Shown: positions 36,087 to 45,147, counted from the first letter of the stretch. The stretch: DNA of 64,000 bases from Methylococcales bacterium (GCA_026399095.1 JAPLRP010000039.1:1-64000); one strand, 5' to 3'. Numbers and translations: made by a program. Notes: generated by a model from the letters alone, not told the origin.

Positions 36087-36728
36087 ATGGCAAAACCATT
36101 AATACAAATGGCATTAGATTCACTGGATTTCGACGCAACAGTAGGTCTTGCTACTTTAGTAGCACCTTATGTTGACATTTTTGAAATTGGAACTCCATGC
36201 ATCAAACACAATGGTATCAACTTAGTAAAAGAACTGAGAGCAAGATTCCCAGAAAAATTGTTATTAGTTGATCTTAAAACAATGGATGCTGGCGAGTATG
36301 AAGCAACTCCTTTCTACGCAGCAGGCGCTGACATTGTTACTGTTCTTGGTGTATCTGGTTTAGCAACTTGCCAAGGCGTAATCAAAGCAGCAAACGCTCA
36401 TGGCGCAGAAGCTCAAATTGATTTAATCAATGTTGACGATAAAGCAGCTTGCGCAAGAGCAACTTGTGAAGCCGGCGCACAAGTCATGGGTATTCATACA
36501 GGTCTTGATGCACAAGCAGCTGGTCACACACCATTTGCTGATTTAAACCTTATTGCTGGTTTAGGCTTGCCCGTTAGAATTTCAGTTGCTGGCGGCATCA
36601 AAGCATCAACAGTTCAAGACGTAGTCAAAGCCGGTGCAAACATTATCGTAGTTGGCGCTGCAATTTACGGAGCAGCTTCTCCTGCTGACGCAGCTCGTGA
36701 AATTCGCGAATTGGTTGACGCGGTTTAA
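36087..36728 (+). CDS. hxlA: 3-hexulose-6-phosphate synthase
   Basis: A 213-residue TIM-barrel enzyme of the orotidine-5-phosphate decarboxylase superfamily that condenses formaldehyde with ribulose 5-phosphate, the entry step of the RuMP pathway. Substrate- and Mg-binding segments are MALDSLDFDATVGLA, IFEIGTPCIKHNG, LLVDLKTMDAGEYEA, VTVLGVSGLATC, MGIHTGLDAQAAG and VAGGIKASTV. Two bases separate it from hexuloisomerase. A strong promoter candidate and ribosome site precede it, fitting the very high expression expected for carbon fixation in a methanotroph. Confidence 0.96.
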   Translation: MAKPLIQMALDSLDFDATVGLATLVAPYVDIFEIGTPCIKHNGINLVKELRARFPEKLLLVDLKTMDAGEYEATPFYAAGADIVTVLGVSGLATCQGVIKAANAHGAEAQIDLINVDDKAACARATCEAGAQVMGIHTGLDAQAAGHTPFADLNLIAGLGLPVRISVAGGIKASTVQDVVKAGANIIVVGAAIYGAASPADAAREIRELVDAV

Positions 36729-36730
36729 TT

Positions 36731-37264
36731 ATGCATCAGCAACTTATCATAGAAAAGATTTCAGGTGTTCTTGAAGCTACAGATGATACGTATGATGCAA
36801 AGCTGACCCAGCTGCTTGATAACGCCAAGCGTATTTTTATTGCAGGCGCTGGGCGTTCAAAGTTGGTTGGCAATTTCTTCGCAATGAGACTTGTCCACGG
36901 TGGTTACGATGTAAGTGTCGTTGGTGAAATTGTAACGCCAAGCATTAAAAACGGTGACTTATTGATCATAATTTCCGGATCTGGAGAGACTGAACAATTA
37001 ATAGCATTCACTAAAAATGCAAAAAAAGTAGGTGCAAAAATAGTATTGATTTCTGCAAAAGCGGAATCAACAATTGGTGATTTAGCTGATGGCGTATTTC
37101 AAGTTGGCAAGCAAGAGCAATATGGTAAAGTTCTTGGTATGCCCATGGGTACTGTATTTGAACTATCTACTTTGATATTTTTGGAAGCAACTGTTTCTCA
37201 TATTATTCATGAAAAAGGAATTCCTGAAGAAATAATGAGAGAAAGGCACGCTAATTTAGAATAG
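36731..37264 (+). CDS. hxlB: 6-phospho-3-hexuloisomerase
   Basis: A 177-residue SIS-domain isomerase that turns hexulose 6-phosphate into fructose 6-phosphate. The sugar-phosphate loop is in RIFIAGAGRSKLVGNFFAM, and IIISGSGETEQLIAFTKNA is the conserved SIS serine region. The C-terminus IPEEIMRERHANLE contains the expected basic/His tail. It directly follows hxlA in an operon, and the pair detoxifies and assimilates formaldehyde. A hairpin lies shortly after its stop. Confidence 0.95.
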   Translation: MHQQLIIEKISGVLEATDDTYDAKLTQLLDNAKRIFIAGAGRSKLVGNFFAMRLVHGGYDVSVVGEIVTPSIKNGDLLIIISGSGETEQLIAFTKNAKKVGAKIVLISAKAESTIGDLADGVFQVGKQEQYGKVLGMPMGTVFELSTLIFLEATVSHIIHEKGIPEEIMRERHANLE

Positions 37265-37273
37265 CGGCAGAGG

Positions 37274-37297
37274 AACGAGTGGCTATTCTCACTCGTT
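37274..37297 (+). terminator. Hairpin after hxlB
   Basis: AACGAGTG and CACTCGTT form a perfect 8-bp stem with an 8-base loop, followed by CTAACTTTGTCTT. The U-tract is broken, so this is a partial terminator or a stability element between hxlAB and transketolase. Confidence 0.5.
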
Positions 37298-37403
37298 CTA
37301 ACTTTGTCTTATGACTTAAATTAAAAGAATTTATCGTGACCAGATCGCATCACTGATAGAAGTCACTACACATAATTTATAAAAATAATAAAAGGAGAAT
37401 AAT

Positions 37404-39398
37404 ATGACTTCGCGCCGAGAATTAGCGAACGCCATACGCGCTTTGAGCATGGATGCCGTTCAAAAAGCAAATTCTGGACATCCAGGAGCACCAATGGGAA
37501 TGGCGGATATCGCCGAAGTTTTGTGGAATGATTTCATGACCCACAATCCGACTAATCCACAATGGTCAAATCGCGATCGCTTCGTGTTATCGAATGGTCA
37601 TGGCTCGATGTTGATTTATTCCCTGTTACACCTGACTGGTTACGATCTACCCATTGAAGAATTGATGAATTTTCGTCAGCTTCATTCTAAAACCCCAGGT
37701 CACCCAGAATACGGTTATGCCCCAGGCGTTGAGACAACAACCGGCCCCTTAGGCCAAGGCATCACCAATGCTGTTGGTATGGCAATAGCTGAAAAAGCGC
37801 TTGCTGCTCAATTCAACAGAGACGGACATAAAATTGTTGACCATCACACCTATACCTTCTTAGGTGATGGCTGTCTGATGGAAGGTATTTCTCACGAAGC
37901 GTGCTCGTTGGCTGGAACATTGGGATTAGGTAATTTAATCGCCTTCTGGGACGACAATGGCATTTCGATTGACGGACATGTTGATGGCTGGTTTACCGAC
38001 AATACACCAATGCGTTTTGAAGCTTATGGTTGGCATGTAATCGCTGATGTTGATGGACACGACCATGTTGCCTTAACTAAAGCAATCCAAATGGCTAAAG
38101 CCATGACAGATAAGCCAACCATGATTTGCTGCAAGACAACTATTGGCTTTGGTTCACCTAACAAAGCAGGCAGTCATGCTTGTCATGGCGCAGCACTCGG
38201 TCAAGACGAAATTAATCTGACTAAAGCAGCTTTGGGTTGGGATCATGAAGCATTTGTCATTCCTGCTGATGTTTATGCTGGATGGGATGCTAAAGCCAAA
38301 GGCTCTAAAGCTGAAAAAGAATGGAATGATAAATTTGCACATTACCAAGCAGCTCATCCTGAATTAGCGGCTGAATATCAACGTCGTATGGCGGGTGATT
38401 TGCCTAATAACTGGAAAACTGATGCGGAAGCATTTGTAAGTGCGGTTAATGCTGAAGCCAAGACAACAGCAACTCGTCTATCTTCATTGGCTGCCATCGA
38501 AGGTTTTGCAAAGATTTTACCTGAAATATTTGGTGGTTCAGCTGATTTAGGCTGTTCAAATATGACCGAATGGACCGGTTATAAACCTATGCGCGCTGAC
38601 AAACCTGATGCTAATTACATCAATTACGGCGTACGTGAATTTGGCATGTCTGCAATCATGAATGGTATTGCTTTGCATGGCGGCTTAATTCCATTTGGTG
38701 CAACATTCCTAATGTTCTCGGAATATGCTCGCAATGCCTTGCGCATGGCGTCTTTGATGAAAATTCGTTCAATCTTCGTTTACACTCATGACTCTATTGG
38801 TCTAGGTGAAGATGGTCCGACCCATCAACCCGTTGAACAAATTGCAACACTACGATTGATTCCAAGCATTCAAGTTTGGCGTCCTTGTGATGCTGTTGAA
38901 ACAACCGTTTCATGGAAAGCGGCTTTTGAAAGACAAGACGGCCCTTCCATTCTGGTTTTTTCTCGTCAGAATTTACCTCATGTTCCCCGCACTCAAGCAC
39001 AAATTGAGGCCATTTCACGTGGTGGATATGTTTTAAGTGACAGCGATGGCCAACCAGAAGCCATCATCATTGCTACTGGCTCTGAAGTTGAACTTGCAAT
39101 AAAAGCAGCTGAAGTTCTTAAAGCCGCTGGTAAAAAAATTCGCGTTGTGTCTATGCCGTCAACTAACATTTTTGATGCGCAAGATGCCGCATATCGTGAA
39201 TCAGTATTACCTTCTGCCGTAACCAAACGTGTTGCAGTTGAAGCAGGCGTGACTGACGGTTGGTGGAAATATGTAGGTACAAACGGTAAAATTGTAGGTC
39301 TCGACCGATTTGGCGAGTCTGCTCCAGCAGGTCAGCTTTTCAAAGAGTTTGGCTTCACCGTTGATAACGTAGTCAAGAACGTAGAAGCAGTACTTTAA
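37404..39398 (+). CDS. tkt: Transketolase
   Basis: A 664-residue thiamine diphosphate enzyme that moves two-carbon ketol units and regenerates ribulose 5-phosphate for formaldehyde fixation. [20 protein letters not shown] opens the TPP domain; [18 protein letters not shown] and DDNGISIDG form the GDG...N diphosphate/Mg motif, [17 protein letters not shown] lies in the central domain, and DGWWKYVG with [16 protein letters not shown] lie near the end. The ribosome site AAAGGAGAATAAT is excellent. It follows hxlAB and precedes two repeat proteins and transaldolase. Confidence 0.97.
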   Translation: MTSRRELANAIRALSMDAVQKANSGHPGAPMGMADIAEVLWNDFMTHNPTNPQWSNRDRFVLSNGHGSMLIYSLLHLTGYDLPIEELMNFRQLHSKTPGHPEYGYAPGVETTTGPLGQGITNAVGMAIAEKALAAQFNRDGHKIVDHHTYTFLGDGCLMEGISHEACSLAGTLGLGNLIAFWDDNGISIDGHVDGWFTDNTPMRFEAYGWHVIADVDGHDHVALTKAIQMAKAMTDKPTMICCKTTIGFGSPNKAGSHACHGAALGQDEINLTKAALGWDHEAFVIPADVYAGWDAKAKGSKAEKEWNDKFAHYQAAHPELAAEYQRRMAGDLPNNWKTDAEAFVSAVNAEAKTTATRLSSLAAIEGFAKILPEIFGGSADLGCSNMTEWTGYKPMRADKPDANYINYGVREFGMSAIMNGIALHGGLIPFGATFLMFSEYARNALRMASLMKIRSIFVYTHDSIGLGEDGPTHQPVEQIATLRLIPSIQVWRPCDAVETTVSWKAAFERQDGPSILVFSRQNLPHVPRTQAQIEAISRGGYVLSDSDGQPEAIIIATGSEVELAIKAAEVLKAAGKKIRVVSMPSTNIFDAQDAAYRESVLPSAVTKRVAVEAGVTDGWWKYVGTNGKIVGLDRFGESAPAGQLFKEFGFTVDNVVKNVEAVL

Positions 39399-39436
39399 TT
39401 TTAAAGAAAAATTATAGAGTAGTAATACACATTAAA

Positions 39437-39510
39437 TTTGGAGAGAGAGCCCGTCAGTTTTATGCTACCAGAAATCTGGCATGTCGGTCTCTCAAACCAC
39501 TTCTTCCGAC
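39437..39510 (+). ncRNA. Structured leader before the GVAKYL-repeat genes (putative)
   Basis: The sequence can fold into one long imperfect hairpin: GAGAGAG pairs with CTCTC, CCG with CGG, ATG with CAT, and CCAG-AAAT-CTGG forms the tip, with asymmetric internal loops between. It ends a few bases before the AGGTGA ribosome site of the first repeat protein. It fits no riboswitch family I know. It may control translation, end the tkt message or be a processing site; this is inference from hand folding. Confidence 0.4.
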
Positions 39511-39525
39511 TTTTAGGTGAACAAC

Positions 39526-40203
39526 GTGAAAAAGAACAATTTAACCAGAGCAGCGTTTGCAGTACTACTATTATCAAGTGCTGTTGCAGGCGCAGATCAA
39601 CAGTATCCAGCTGCAGACTTCCAACCAGAAGTGCTATACCAAAACAGTGACTATATCGCCAAGAGTAGCCCACAAACAACTACGACTAAAGCAGCCTCTA
39701 GCGAATCAGCTACAACTGCTCATGATGAAAAATATCCTGCTGCTGACTTCAAGCCAGAAGTTTTGTACCATGATCCCAATTACAAACATATCGAATCTGT
39801 TAAAGCTAATGCATCAAAAACAGCTGCCTCAAGTACAACAGAAGATCAAAGTGTAAGCACTACAGAAGCAACTGAAGAAACATCTTCTATGTCCATTTAC
39901 TTGGTTGGCTTGTTACTTCTTGCTGGAGCTGGGTTTTATTTTTTCAAAATTACAGCTCGTACTTCTGTACAAAAAAATGCTCCTGCACCAACCAGAAAAT
40001 CTTATGCCGTTAATACTGGTGTTGCGAAGTATTTGAACAAAATATCAGGCACAGGTGTTTCCAGATATTTAGATTCACATGTGAAGTCGGTATCTGCAGC
40101 AACTGGTGTAGCAAAATACATGGCAAAACAATCAGTATCTTCAAAAGAAACTGCAGGTAAAGCTGCGACTGGTGTTGACAAATACATGCGTGACCGAGGC
40201 TAA
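39526..40203 (+). CDS. Membrane-anchored protein with PAADF and GVAKYL repeats
   Basis: About 225 residues starting at GTG (39526), chosen because AGGTGA lies five bases upstream; a GTG three codons earlier lacks a ribosome site. In order: a signal sequence (RAAFAVLLLSSAVAGA), two copies of YPAADF(Q/K)PEVLY in a Thr/Ser/Ala-rich segment, a transmembrane helix (IYLVGLLLLAGAGFYFF), then four C-terminal copies of a short motif (TGVAKYLNK, TGVSRYLDS, TGVAKYMAK, TGVDKYMRD). The order implies PAADF repeats in the periplasm and GVAKYL repeats in the cytoplasm. Two bases separate its stop from the next repeat protein. I recognise no family. Its position between transketolase and transaldolase suggests a link to the RuMP enzymes. 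Confidence 0.7.
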   Translation: MKKNNLTRAAFAVLLLSSAVAGADQQYPAADFQPEVLYQNSDYIAKSSPQTTTTKAASSESATTAHDEKYPAADFKPEVLYHDPNYKHIESVKANASKTAASSTTEDQSVSTTEATEETSSMSIYLVGLLLLAGAGFYFFKITARTSVQKNAPAPTRKSYAVNTGVAKYLNKISGTGVSRYLDSHVKSVSAATGVAKYMAKQSVSSKETAGKAATGVDKYMRDRG

Positions 40204-40205
40204 TA

Positions 40206-40991
40206 ATGAACAAGAAAAACTCGAATGGCTTTTTACCTGCAGTTGCGGGTTTGTTCTTTTTCATGAATAAGCCTAATCCTGAAAACATTTACAGAGATGA
40301 GCCCGTATATCCAGTCTATATCAAAGATGAGTCGGGCTTTACAGGCGTATCAAAGTATCTGAAACATCAGGAAGCACTATTGGAAAATAGCTTAGCAATT
40401 GAGCCCGCTCAATTGCTAAGTGGTGTTGCCAAATACTTGGACGGTCTCGATCAGTATCCAGCCAGTGGCGTTTCCAAATATGTTTTAAGACAGTCTATAG
40501 CAGAAAAGCAAAAAAGACAGTTAAGTGGCGAACCCGAAGTAACTGGCGTTGCCAAATACCTGAAAAATAAAAAACCTGCACCAGAATTGACTGGCGTTGC
40601 AAAATATATGAAGCATCAGGCCACCTTGCCCCAACCCAGTAATGTTGCCAAGTATCTGTCAAAACAAGCTGCTTTAAATGCCTTGCAAGTTAAGCACTCA
40701 AAAGTTGAAGTTTCTGGCGTTGCCAAATATTTGCAAAATCAGGAAAATCTTCCACAACCTAGCAGAGTTGCAAAATACATGGCAAAACAAGCCGCTATTG
40801 ATGCTTTAACTGCCAAAAAAATAAAGCAACCTTCACCATTAACAGGTGTAGCCAAGTACCTTGATGATCAGGCAAGCCTGCCACAGATCAGCAGAGTTGC
40901 TAAATACATGGTTAGGCAAGCTTTAGTTGAAAAACAAAAAACCACAGCGATTGAAACTGGCGTTGAAAAATACATGCGTCACCAGGCTTAA
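40206..40991 (+). CDS. GVAKYL-repeat protein (11 copies)
   Basis: A 261-residue protein almost entirely made of a repeated motif of the form (T/S)-x-V-x-K-Y-(L/M)-x-x-Q, spaced 10 to 35 residues apart: for example TGVSKYLKHQ, SGVAKYLDGL, TGVAKYMKHQ, SNVAKYLSKQ, SRVAKYMAKQ, TGVAKYLDDQ and TGVEKYMRHQ. Linkers are rich in Pro, Gln, Lys and Ala (LPQPS recurs). The N-terminus has a short hydrophobic stretch (FLPAVAGLFFFM) but no clear signal. It is basic and probably elongated. The gene follows a membrane-anchored protein with the same motif and is ended by a strong terminator. I recognise no family; a scaffold or multivalent binder is inferred from the repeated short motif. Confidence 0.72.
   Translation: MNKKNSNGFLPAVAGLFFFMNKPNPENIYRDEPVYPVYIKDESGFTGVSKYLKHQEALLENSLAIEPAQLLSGVAKYLDGLDQYPASGVSKYVLRQSIAEKQKRQLSGEPEVTGVAKYLKNKKPAPELTGVAKYMKHQATLPQPSNVAKYLSKQAALNALQVKHSKVEVSGVAKYLQNQENLPQPSRVAKYMAKQAAIDALTAKKIKQPSPLTGVAKYLDDQASLPQISRVAKYMVRQALVEKQKTTAIETGVEKYMRHQA
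40342..40985 (+). repeat. Coding repeats: eleven GV(A/S)KY(L/M) motifs
   Basis: Eleven copies of a ~10-residue motif are encoded at irregular spacing. The underlying DNA is only partly conserved between copies (variants of ggcgttgcCAAATAt), so selection appears to act at protein level and recent slippage is unlikely. Four more copies lie at 40015-40200 in the preceding gene. Confidence 0.75.
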
Positions 40992-41004
40992 CCAATCCCT
41001 GTGT

Positions 41005-41058
41005 AACAAACCACAGTTTAATTGTTAATCAATAAAAACTTAAACTGTGGTTTGTTTC
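41005..41058 (+). terminator. Terminator between repeat genes and transaldolase
   Basis: AACAAACCACAGTTTA and TAAACTGTGGTTTGTT form a perfect 16-bp stem around a 20-base A+T-rich loop, with a T-rich 3' arm running into TTTCTCCC. It ends the tkt/repeat-protein transcript and separates it from tal. Confidence 0.65.
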
Positions 41059-41185
41059 TCCCGATTTTCAGTAGACTTAAATAAAATTAATCGTTTTATT
41101 TAACTTCCTTACTAAACTTAAACTCAGAAAATCGCTTAAGACGATTAAACCAATTTCTCAATTACAAAATATATAGGCACCTCTC

Positions 41186-42172
41186 ATGGCAAAAAACTTA
41201 TTGGAACAACTAAAAGAAGTCACTGTTGTTGTGGCCGATACTGGCGACATTCAAGCAATTGAAACTTTTAAACCACGTGACGCGACGACTAACCCTTCTT
41301 TAATTACAGCCGCTGCACAAATGCCACAATACCAAGGCATTGTTGATGATACATTAAAAGCAGCTCGCGCCAGTTTAGGTCAAGCGGCTTCTGCTGCAGA
41401 GGTAGTTTCACTGGCATTTGATCGTCTTGCCGTATCTTTTGGCCTTAAAATTCTAGAAATCATACCTGGCCGTGTATCAACTGAAGTTGATGCTCGTCTA
41501 TCTTTCGATACTGATGCAACAATAGCAAAAGGTCGTGACTTAATCGCACAATACAGAGCGGCAGGCGTTGACAGCGACCGTATCTTAATCAAAATTGCTG
41601 CTACTTGGGAAGGTATCCAAGCTGCTGCAGTTCTTGAAAAAGAAGGCATTCATTGTAACCTGACACTATTGTTTGGCATTCACCAAGCAATAGCTTGTGC
41701 TGAAAATGGTATCACTCTGATTTCCCCATTTGTTGGTCGTATCCTTGATTGGTACAAAAAAGATACCGGTCGTGATTCTTATGCTCCTGCTGAAGATCCA
41801 GGTGTAGTTTCTGTTACAGAAATTTATAACTACTACAAAAAGTTTGGTTACAAAACAGAAGTTATGGGCGCCAGCTTCCGTAACGTAGGTGAAATTACTG
41901 AATTGGCTGGTAGTGATTTATTAACGATTGCTCCTTCTTTATTGGCTGAATTACAAGCAACAGAAGTTGAACTACCACGTAAACTTGACCCAGAAAATGC
42001 ATCTAAACTGTCAATTGAAAAAATCTCAATCGATAAAGCTACTTTTGAAGCCATGCATGCTGAAAACCGTATGGCTACAGACAAACTGGCTGAAGGCATT
42101 AGCGGCTTCGCAACTGCGTTGGAAGCACTGGAACAATTACTTGCTGCTCGCTTGGCCAGCCTTGAAGGTTAA
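41186..42172 (+). CDS. tal: Transaldolase
   Basis: A 328-residue class I transaldolase (TalB type) that moves three-carbon units in the sugar rearrangement phase. [20 protein letters not shown] contains the catalytic Asp, TNPSLI follows, and the Schiff-base lysine is in [35 protein letters not shown] and [13 protein letters not shown] are standard. It has its own upstream space of ~190 bases with a terminator, so it may have a separate promoter, and it runs on to fba. Confidence 0.97.
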   Translation: MAKNLLEQLKEVTVVVADTGDIQAIETFKPRDATTNPSLITAAAQMPQYQGIVDDTLKAARASLGQAASAAEVVSLAFDRLAVSFGLKILEIIPGRVSTEVDARLSFDTDATIAKGRDLIAQYRAAGVDSDRILIKIAATWEGIQAAAVLEKEGIHCNLTLLFGIHQAIACAENGITLISPFVGRILDWYKKDTGRDSYAPAEDPGVVSVTEIYNYYKKFGYKTEVMGASFRNVGEITELAGSDLLTIAPSLLAELQATEVELPRKLDPENASKLSIEKISIDKATFEAMHAENRMATDKLAEGISGFATALEALEQLLAARLASLEG

Positions 42173-42190
42173 TTAAAGCGCACTCCATTT

Positions 42191-42218
42191 GATGGTGGTT
42201 GATTTTATAACCACCATC
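42191..42218 (+). terminator. Hairpin between tal and fba
   Basis: GATGGTGGTT and AACCACCATC form a perfect 10-bp stem with an 8-base loop. It is not followed by a U-tract, so it is more likely an mRNA processing or stabilising hairpin than a full terminator. Confidence 0.45.
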
Positions 42219-42271
42219 AGTAAGTTATGACTTTAATCTTCAACGAAACAGACTGATATAGGACCCTTTAA

Positions 42272-43351
42272 ATGTCACAAAAAATTTTAGATGTAATTAA
42301 GCCCGGTGTAGTAACCGGTGAAGATGTACAAAAAATCTTTGCTATTTGCAAAGAAAACAAATTTGCAATGCCTGCTGTTAACGTAATCAATACAGATTCA
42401 ATCAATGCAGCATTAGAAGCCGCAGCTAAAGTTAAATCACCTGTCGTTATCCAATTTTCTAACGGTGGCGCTCAATTTGTTGCCGGCAAGGGCCTTAAGT
42501 TACAAGGACAAGAAACAGCTGTTTTAGGTGCTATTTCAGGCGCACAACATGTACACTTAATGGCAGAAGCTTACGGCGTTCCTGTTATTCTTCATACAGA
42601 CCATGCCGCCAAGAAATTACTGCCTTGGATTGATGGCTTGTTGGACGCTGGCGAAAAACATTTTGCAGCAACTGGCAAACCTTTATTCAGCTCACACATG
42701 CTGGATTTATCAGAAGAAAGCCTGAAAGAAAACATCGAAATTTGTGGTCAATATTTAGCGCGTATGTCAAAAATGGGCATGACACTTGAAATTGAGCTAG
42801 GTGTTACCGGTGGTGAAGAAGACGGCGTTGACAACAGTAACCTGGATCATTCATTACTGTATACACAACCAGAAGACGTTGCTTACGCTTATGAAGAATT
42901 AAGCAAAATCAGCCATCGTTTCACTATAGCTGCTTCATTTGGCAATGTACATGGTGTTTACAAGCCAGGTAACGTTAAACTAACTCCGAGCATTTTAGAC
43001 AACTCACAAAAATATGTGTCTGAAAAATATGGCGTAACAGCAAACACTTTAAACTTTGTTTTCCACGGTGGTTCTGGTTCATCTGCTGCAGAAATCAAAG
43101 AATCAATTAGCTACGGCGTTGTAAAAATGAACATTGATACTGATACCCAATGGGCAACTTGGGAAGGTATTATGAATTTTTACAAGAAAAATGAAGCTTA
43201 TCTACAAGGCCAAATCGGTAACCCGGATGGTGACGACAAACCTAACAAAAAATACTACGATCCACGCGTTTGGCAACGCGCAGGTGAAGAAGGTATGGTT
43301 ACTCGTTTAGAACAAGCCTTTCAAGAATTGAACGCTGTTAATACTTTATAA
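42272..43351 (+). CDS. fba: Class II fructose-bisphosphate aldolase
   Basis: A 359-residue zinc-dependent aldolase that splits or forms fructose 1,6-bisphosphate. Zinc ligands are seen in VILHTDHAAKKL, in the Glu-rich stretch LEIELGVTGGEEDGVD and at NVHGVYKPGNVKL; FVFHGGSGSSAAEI binds phosphate. Length matches the E. coli FbaA subtype. It ends the RuMP block and is followed by a strong terminator shared with the convergent fhc operon. It works with hexulose-phosphate products either in cleavage or in sedoheptulose formation. Confidence 0.97.
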   Translation: MSQKILDVIKPGVVTGEDVQKIFAICKENKFAMPAVNVINTDSINAALEAAAKVKSPVVIQFSNGGAQFVAGKGLKLQGQETAVLGAISGAQHVHLMAEAYGVPVILHTDHAAKKLLPWIDGLLDAGEKHFAATGKPLFSSHMLDLSEESLKENIEICGQYLARMSKMGMTLEIELGVTGGEEDGVDNSNLDHSLLYTQPEDVAYAYEELSKISHRFTIAASFGNVHGVYKPGNVKLTPSILDNSQKYVSEKYGVTANTLNFVFHGGSGSSAAEIKESISYGVVKMNIDTDTQWATWEGIMNFYKKNEAYLQGQIGNPDGDDKPNKKYYDPRVWQRAGEEGMVTRLEQAFQELNAVNTL

Positions 43352-43370
43352 GTAAAGCGCACTCTTCAAC

Positions 43371-43403
43371 AAAAAAAGCCGATGTTTTGCATCGGCTTTT
43401 TTG
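43371..43403. terminator. Bidirectional terminator between fba and fhcC
   Basis: AAAAAAGCCGATG and CATCGGCTTTTTT form a stem with a 5-base loop and a run of T on either strand. It can end both the plus-strand fba message and the minus-strand fhcBADC message. Confidence 0.9.
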
Positions 43404-43441
43404 TTTCTAACTAGCAGCATTTATGACCAAGTAGTCAGGCT

Positions 43442-44254
43442 TTAAAGCTTGACCAACACTTCACCACGCCCCATTTCAGACATATCACCTGCATAACGCT
43501 GCACACGATTAAAAGCGATAGAGGCATCAGCAAAGCGCGAATTTAATAACTTAAATGAGGCAAACAGAATGGGTAAAAAGGCCAAGGTATGGGCACCACA
43601 ATCATTAAAACTGGCTGACAACGACGGTTGATTCCATAATAACAACGTCCCACGACGCATCGCATAGCCTAAATGGCGACCTGTTTGACCCATGACTGCA
43701 ATTGTTCCTGCTGTCATTCTGGAGCCGCAATAATCACCTGCATTACCTTCAATCAAGATATTACCACGACGCATGTGGTCACCGACACGCTCACCCACAT
43801 TACCTTTAATAAGAATTGTACCGCCTTTCATGCCCATTTTATTGCCTGGCAGTGCCGCACCTAAAAAATCACCGGCATTACCCGACACTTCCAAGTAACC
43901 TTTTTTCATTTCACAAGCGGCATAAAGACCGACATTACCAGACACCTTAATTTCACCGGCATTCATGCCAAAAGCCAAATAAGCGCCTGCATCACCAACA
44001 ACTGAAATACTGCCACCTTCAAGGTCTTTGCCTATAAAGTCGAGGTTATCAAGACTATTTTTAATAACGATATTTTGCGTATCAGCCCCTTCAAGGGCAA
44101 ATAACTCATCAACCCGCAACTTGCATTTGCCACTTTGCAAAGTAATAGCGCTTATATCCGCTAAGGCCATGCCAGTTAACAGATTACAAACCAAAGGCGA
44201 CATATCAACACGTTGTGCAGGTTTGTGTTTTAACGTAAAGGTTAAAGCGCTCAT
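43442..44254 (-). CDS. fhcC: Formyltransferase/hydrolase complex subunit C
   Basis: A 270-residue protein homologous to formylmethanofuran dehydrogenase subunit C. It has the family's right-handed parallel beta-helix repeats, visible as recurring GNAGD/GNVG units (LEVSGNAGDFLGAALPG, ILIKGNVGERVGD, ILIEGNAGDYCGS, IAVMGQTGRHLGYAMRRG). In the Fhc complex it is a structural subunit of the enzyme that turns formyl-H4MPT into formate. It is the last of four overlapping genes and converges on fba across a shared terminator. Confidence 0.95.
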   Translation of the reverse strand: MSALTFTLKHKPAQRVDMSPLVCNLLTGMALADISAITLQSGKCKLRVDELFALEGADTQNIVIKNSLDNLDFIGKDLEGGSISVVGDAGAYLAFGMNAGEIKVSGNVGLYAACEMKKGYLEVSGNAGDFLGAALPGNKMGMKGGTILIKGNVGERVGDHMRRGNILIEGNAGDYCGSRMTAGTIAVMGQTGRHLGYAMRRGTLLLWNQPSLSASFNDCGAHTLAFLPILFASFKLLNSRFADASIAFNRVQRYAGDMSEMGRGEVLVKL

Positions 44255-45147
44255 GCCATAATCTCCTGTAAATGAAAATGGAATGGCCCTAACTTACCAC
44301 CATAATTACCCGCACTAATGCGCTTAATCCCGTTCTTTGCGCCTAAATCACAAACAGCTTGCATACCGACTCGCATAGCCTTATCGATATCTTCTTTCGT
44401 CAAACCATCAATCACAATTTCCATCACCGATTCAATCTCGGATGACAACGCCGTTTTAGTCATTCCTTTTAAAGTAGGACAGAATGCATCGTTGGTTGAT
44501 GCACCCAAGGTTTTGTATTTTGAACCTACTTTAGAACCAGAACGAACCACACCACCCGGAAAAGGCATAATCACATTGGGAATTTTACGCATCTCCTCAA
44601 TCGCTGCTTCACAAGCAGTCAGCGCTTGCGGTTGTGATTCAGCCAACACTAAAAAGTTACCACCACCAATCGCATCGACTTGACCCGTAGTCGCTTCAGC
44701 CAAAAATTCGCCATCCATCACCGGAATACGCCAGTAGCGTTTACCACTAATTTGCTTAGATACCTGAAAGCCATCACCGAAATAACGCAGATTTTTGCCT
44801 AATGGAATTCTGATTCCACCATCAATGCCGGCAAATAATGCTGCCGTTGGCGACGTTAATACGCATTGCCCTGCCCTGGTTTCCAGTTGCTTGGCTAAGC
44901 CTTTACCGCCCATGGCAAATATCATAACTGAAACACCGGGGCGACCATCAGGGGTTTCTGACGGATCTAAAATTCGCTCAATACTGCCTTCGCAACCACA
45001 AGCAATAACCGAAGTAGCAAAGCCCGTCATCGCCTGTGCTGAAATCAATGCCCACTTTTCATTTTGCGCCGTGATAATAGCGCGGGTGGCTTTCATTGGA
45101 AACGCTTCAGCAAACGTTGCATCTATGCTTACGCCGTTAATAATCAT
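44251..45147 (-). CDS. fhcD: Formyltransferase/hydrolase complex subunit D (formyltransferase)
   Basis: A 298-residue homologue of formylmethanofuran:tetrahydromethanopterin formyltransferase (Ftr). INGVSIDATFAEAFPMKATR is the conserved N-terminus; VIACGCEGSIER, TPDGRPGVSVMIFAM and SGKRYWRIPVMDGEFLAE are family segments. It transfers the formyl group from H4MPT to the complex's cofactor. It overlaps fhcA upstream and fhcC downstream by four bases each, so subunit synthesis is translationally coupled. Confidence 0.96.
   Translation of the reverse strand: MIINGVSIDATFAEAFPMKATRAIITAQNEKWALISAQAMTGFATSVIACGCEGSIERILDPSETPDGRPGVSVMIFAMGGKGLAKQLETRAGQCVLTSPTAALFAGIDGGIRIPLGKNLRYFGDGFQVSKQISGKRYWRIPVMDGEFLAEATTGQVDAIGGGNFLVLAESQPQALTACEAAIEEMRKIPNVIMPFPGGVVRSGSKVGSKYKTLGASTNDAFCPTLKGMTKTALSSEIESVMEIVIDGLTKEDIDKAMRVGMQAVCDLGAKNGIKRISAGNYGGKLGPFHFHLQEIMA

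Noticed and set aside
40015-40985. Recent slippage-type DNA repeat in the GVAKYL genes
   Set aside because: Copies differ at many synonymous positions and spacings, so the repetition is kept at protein level.
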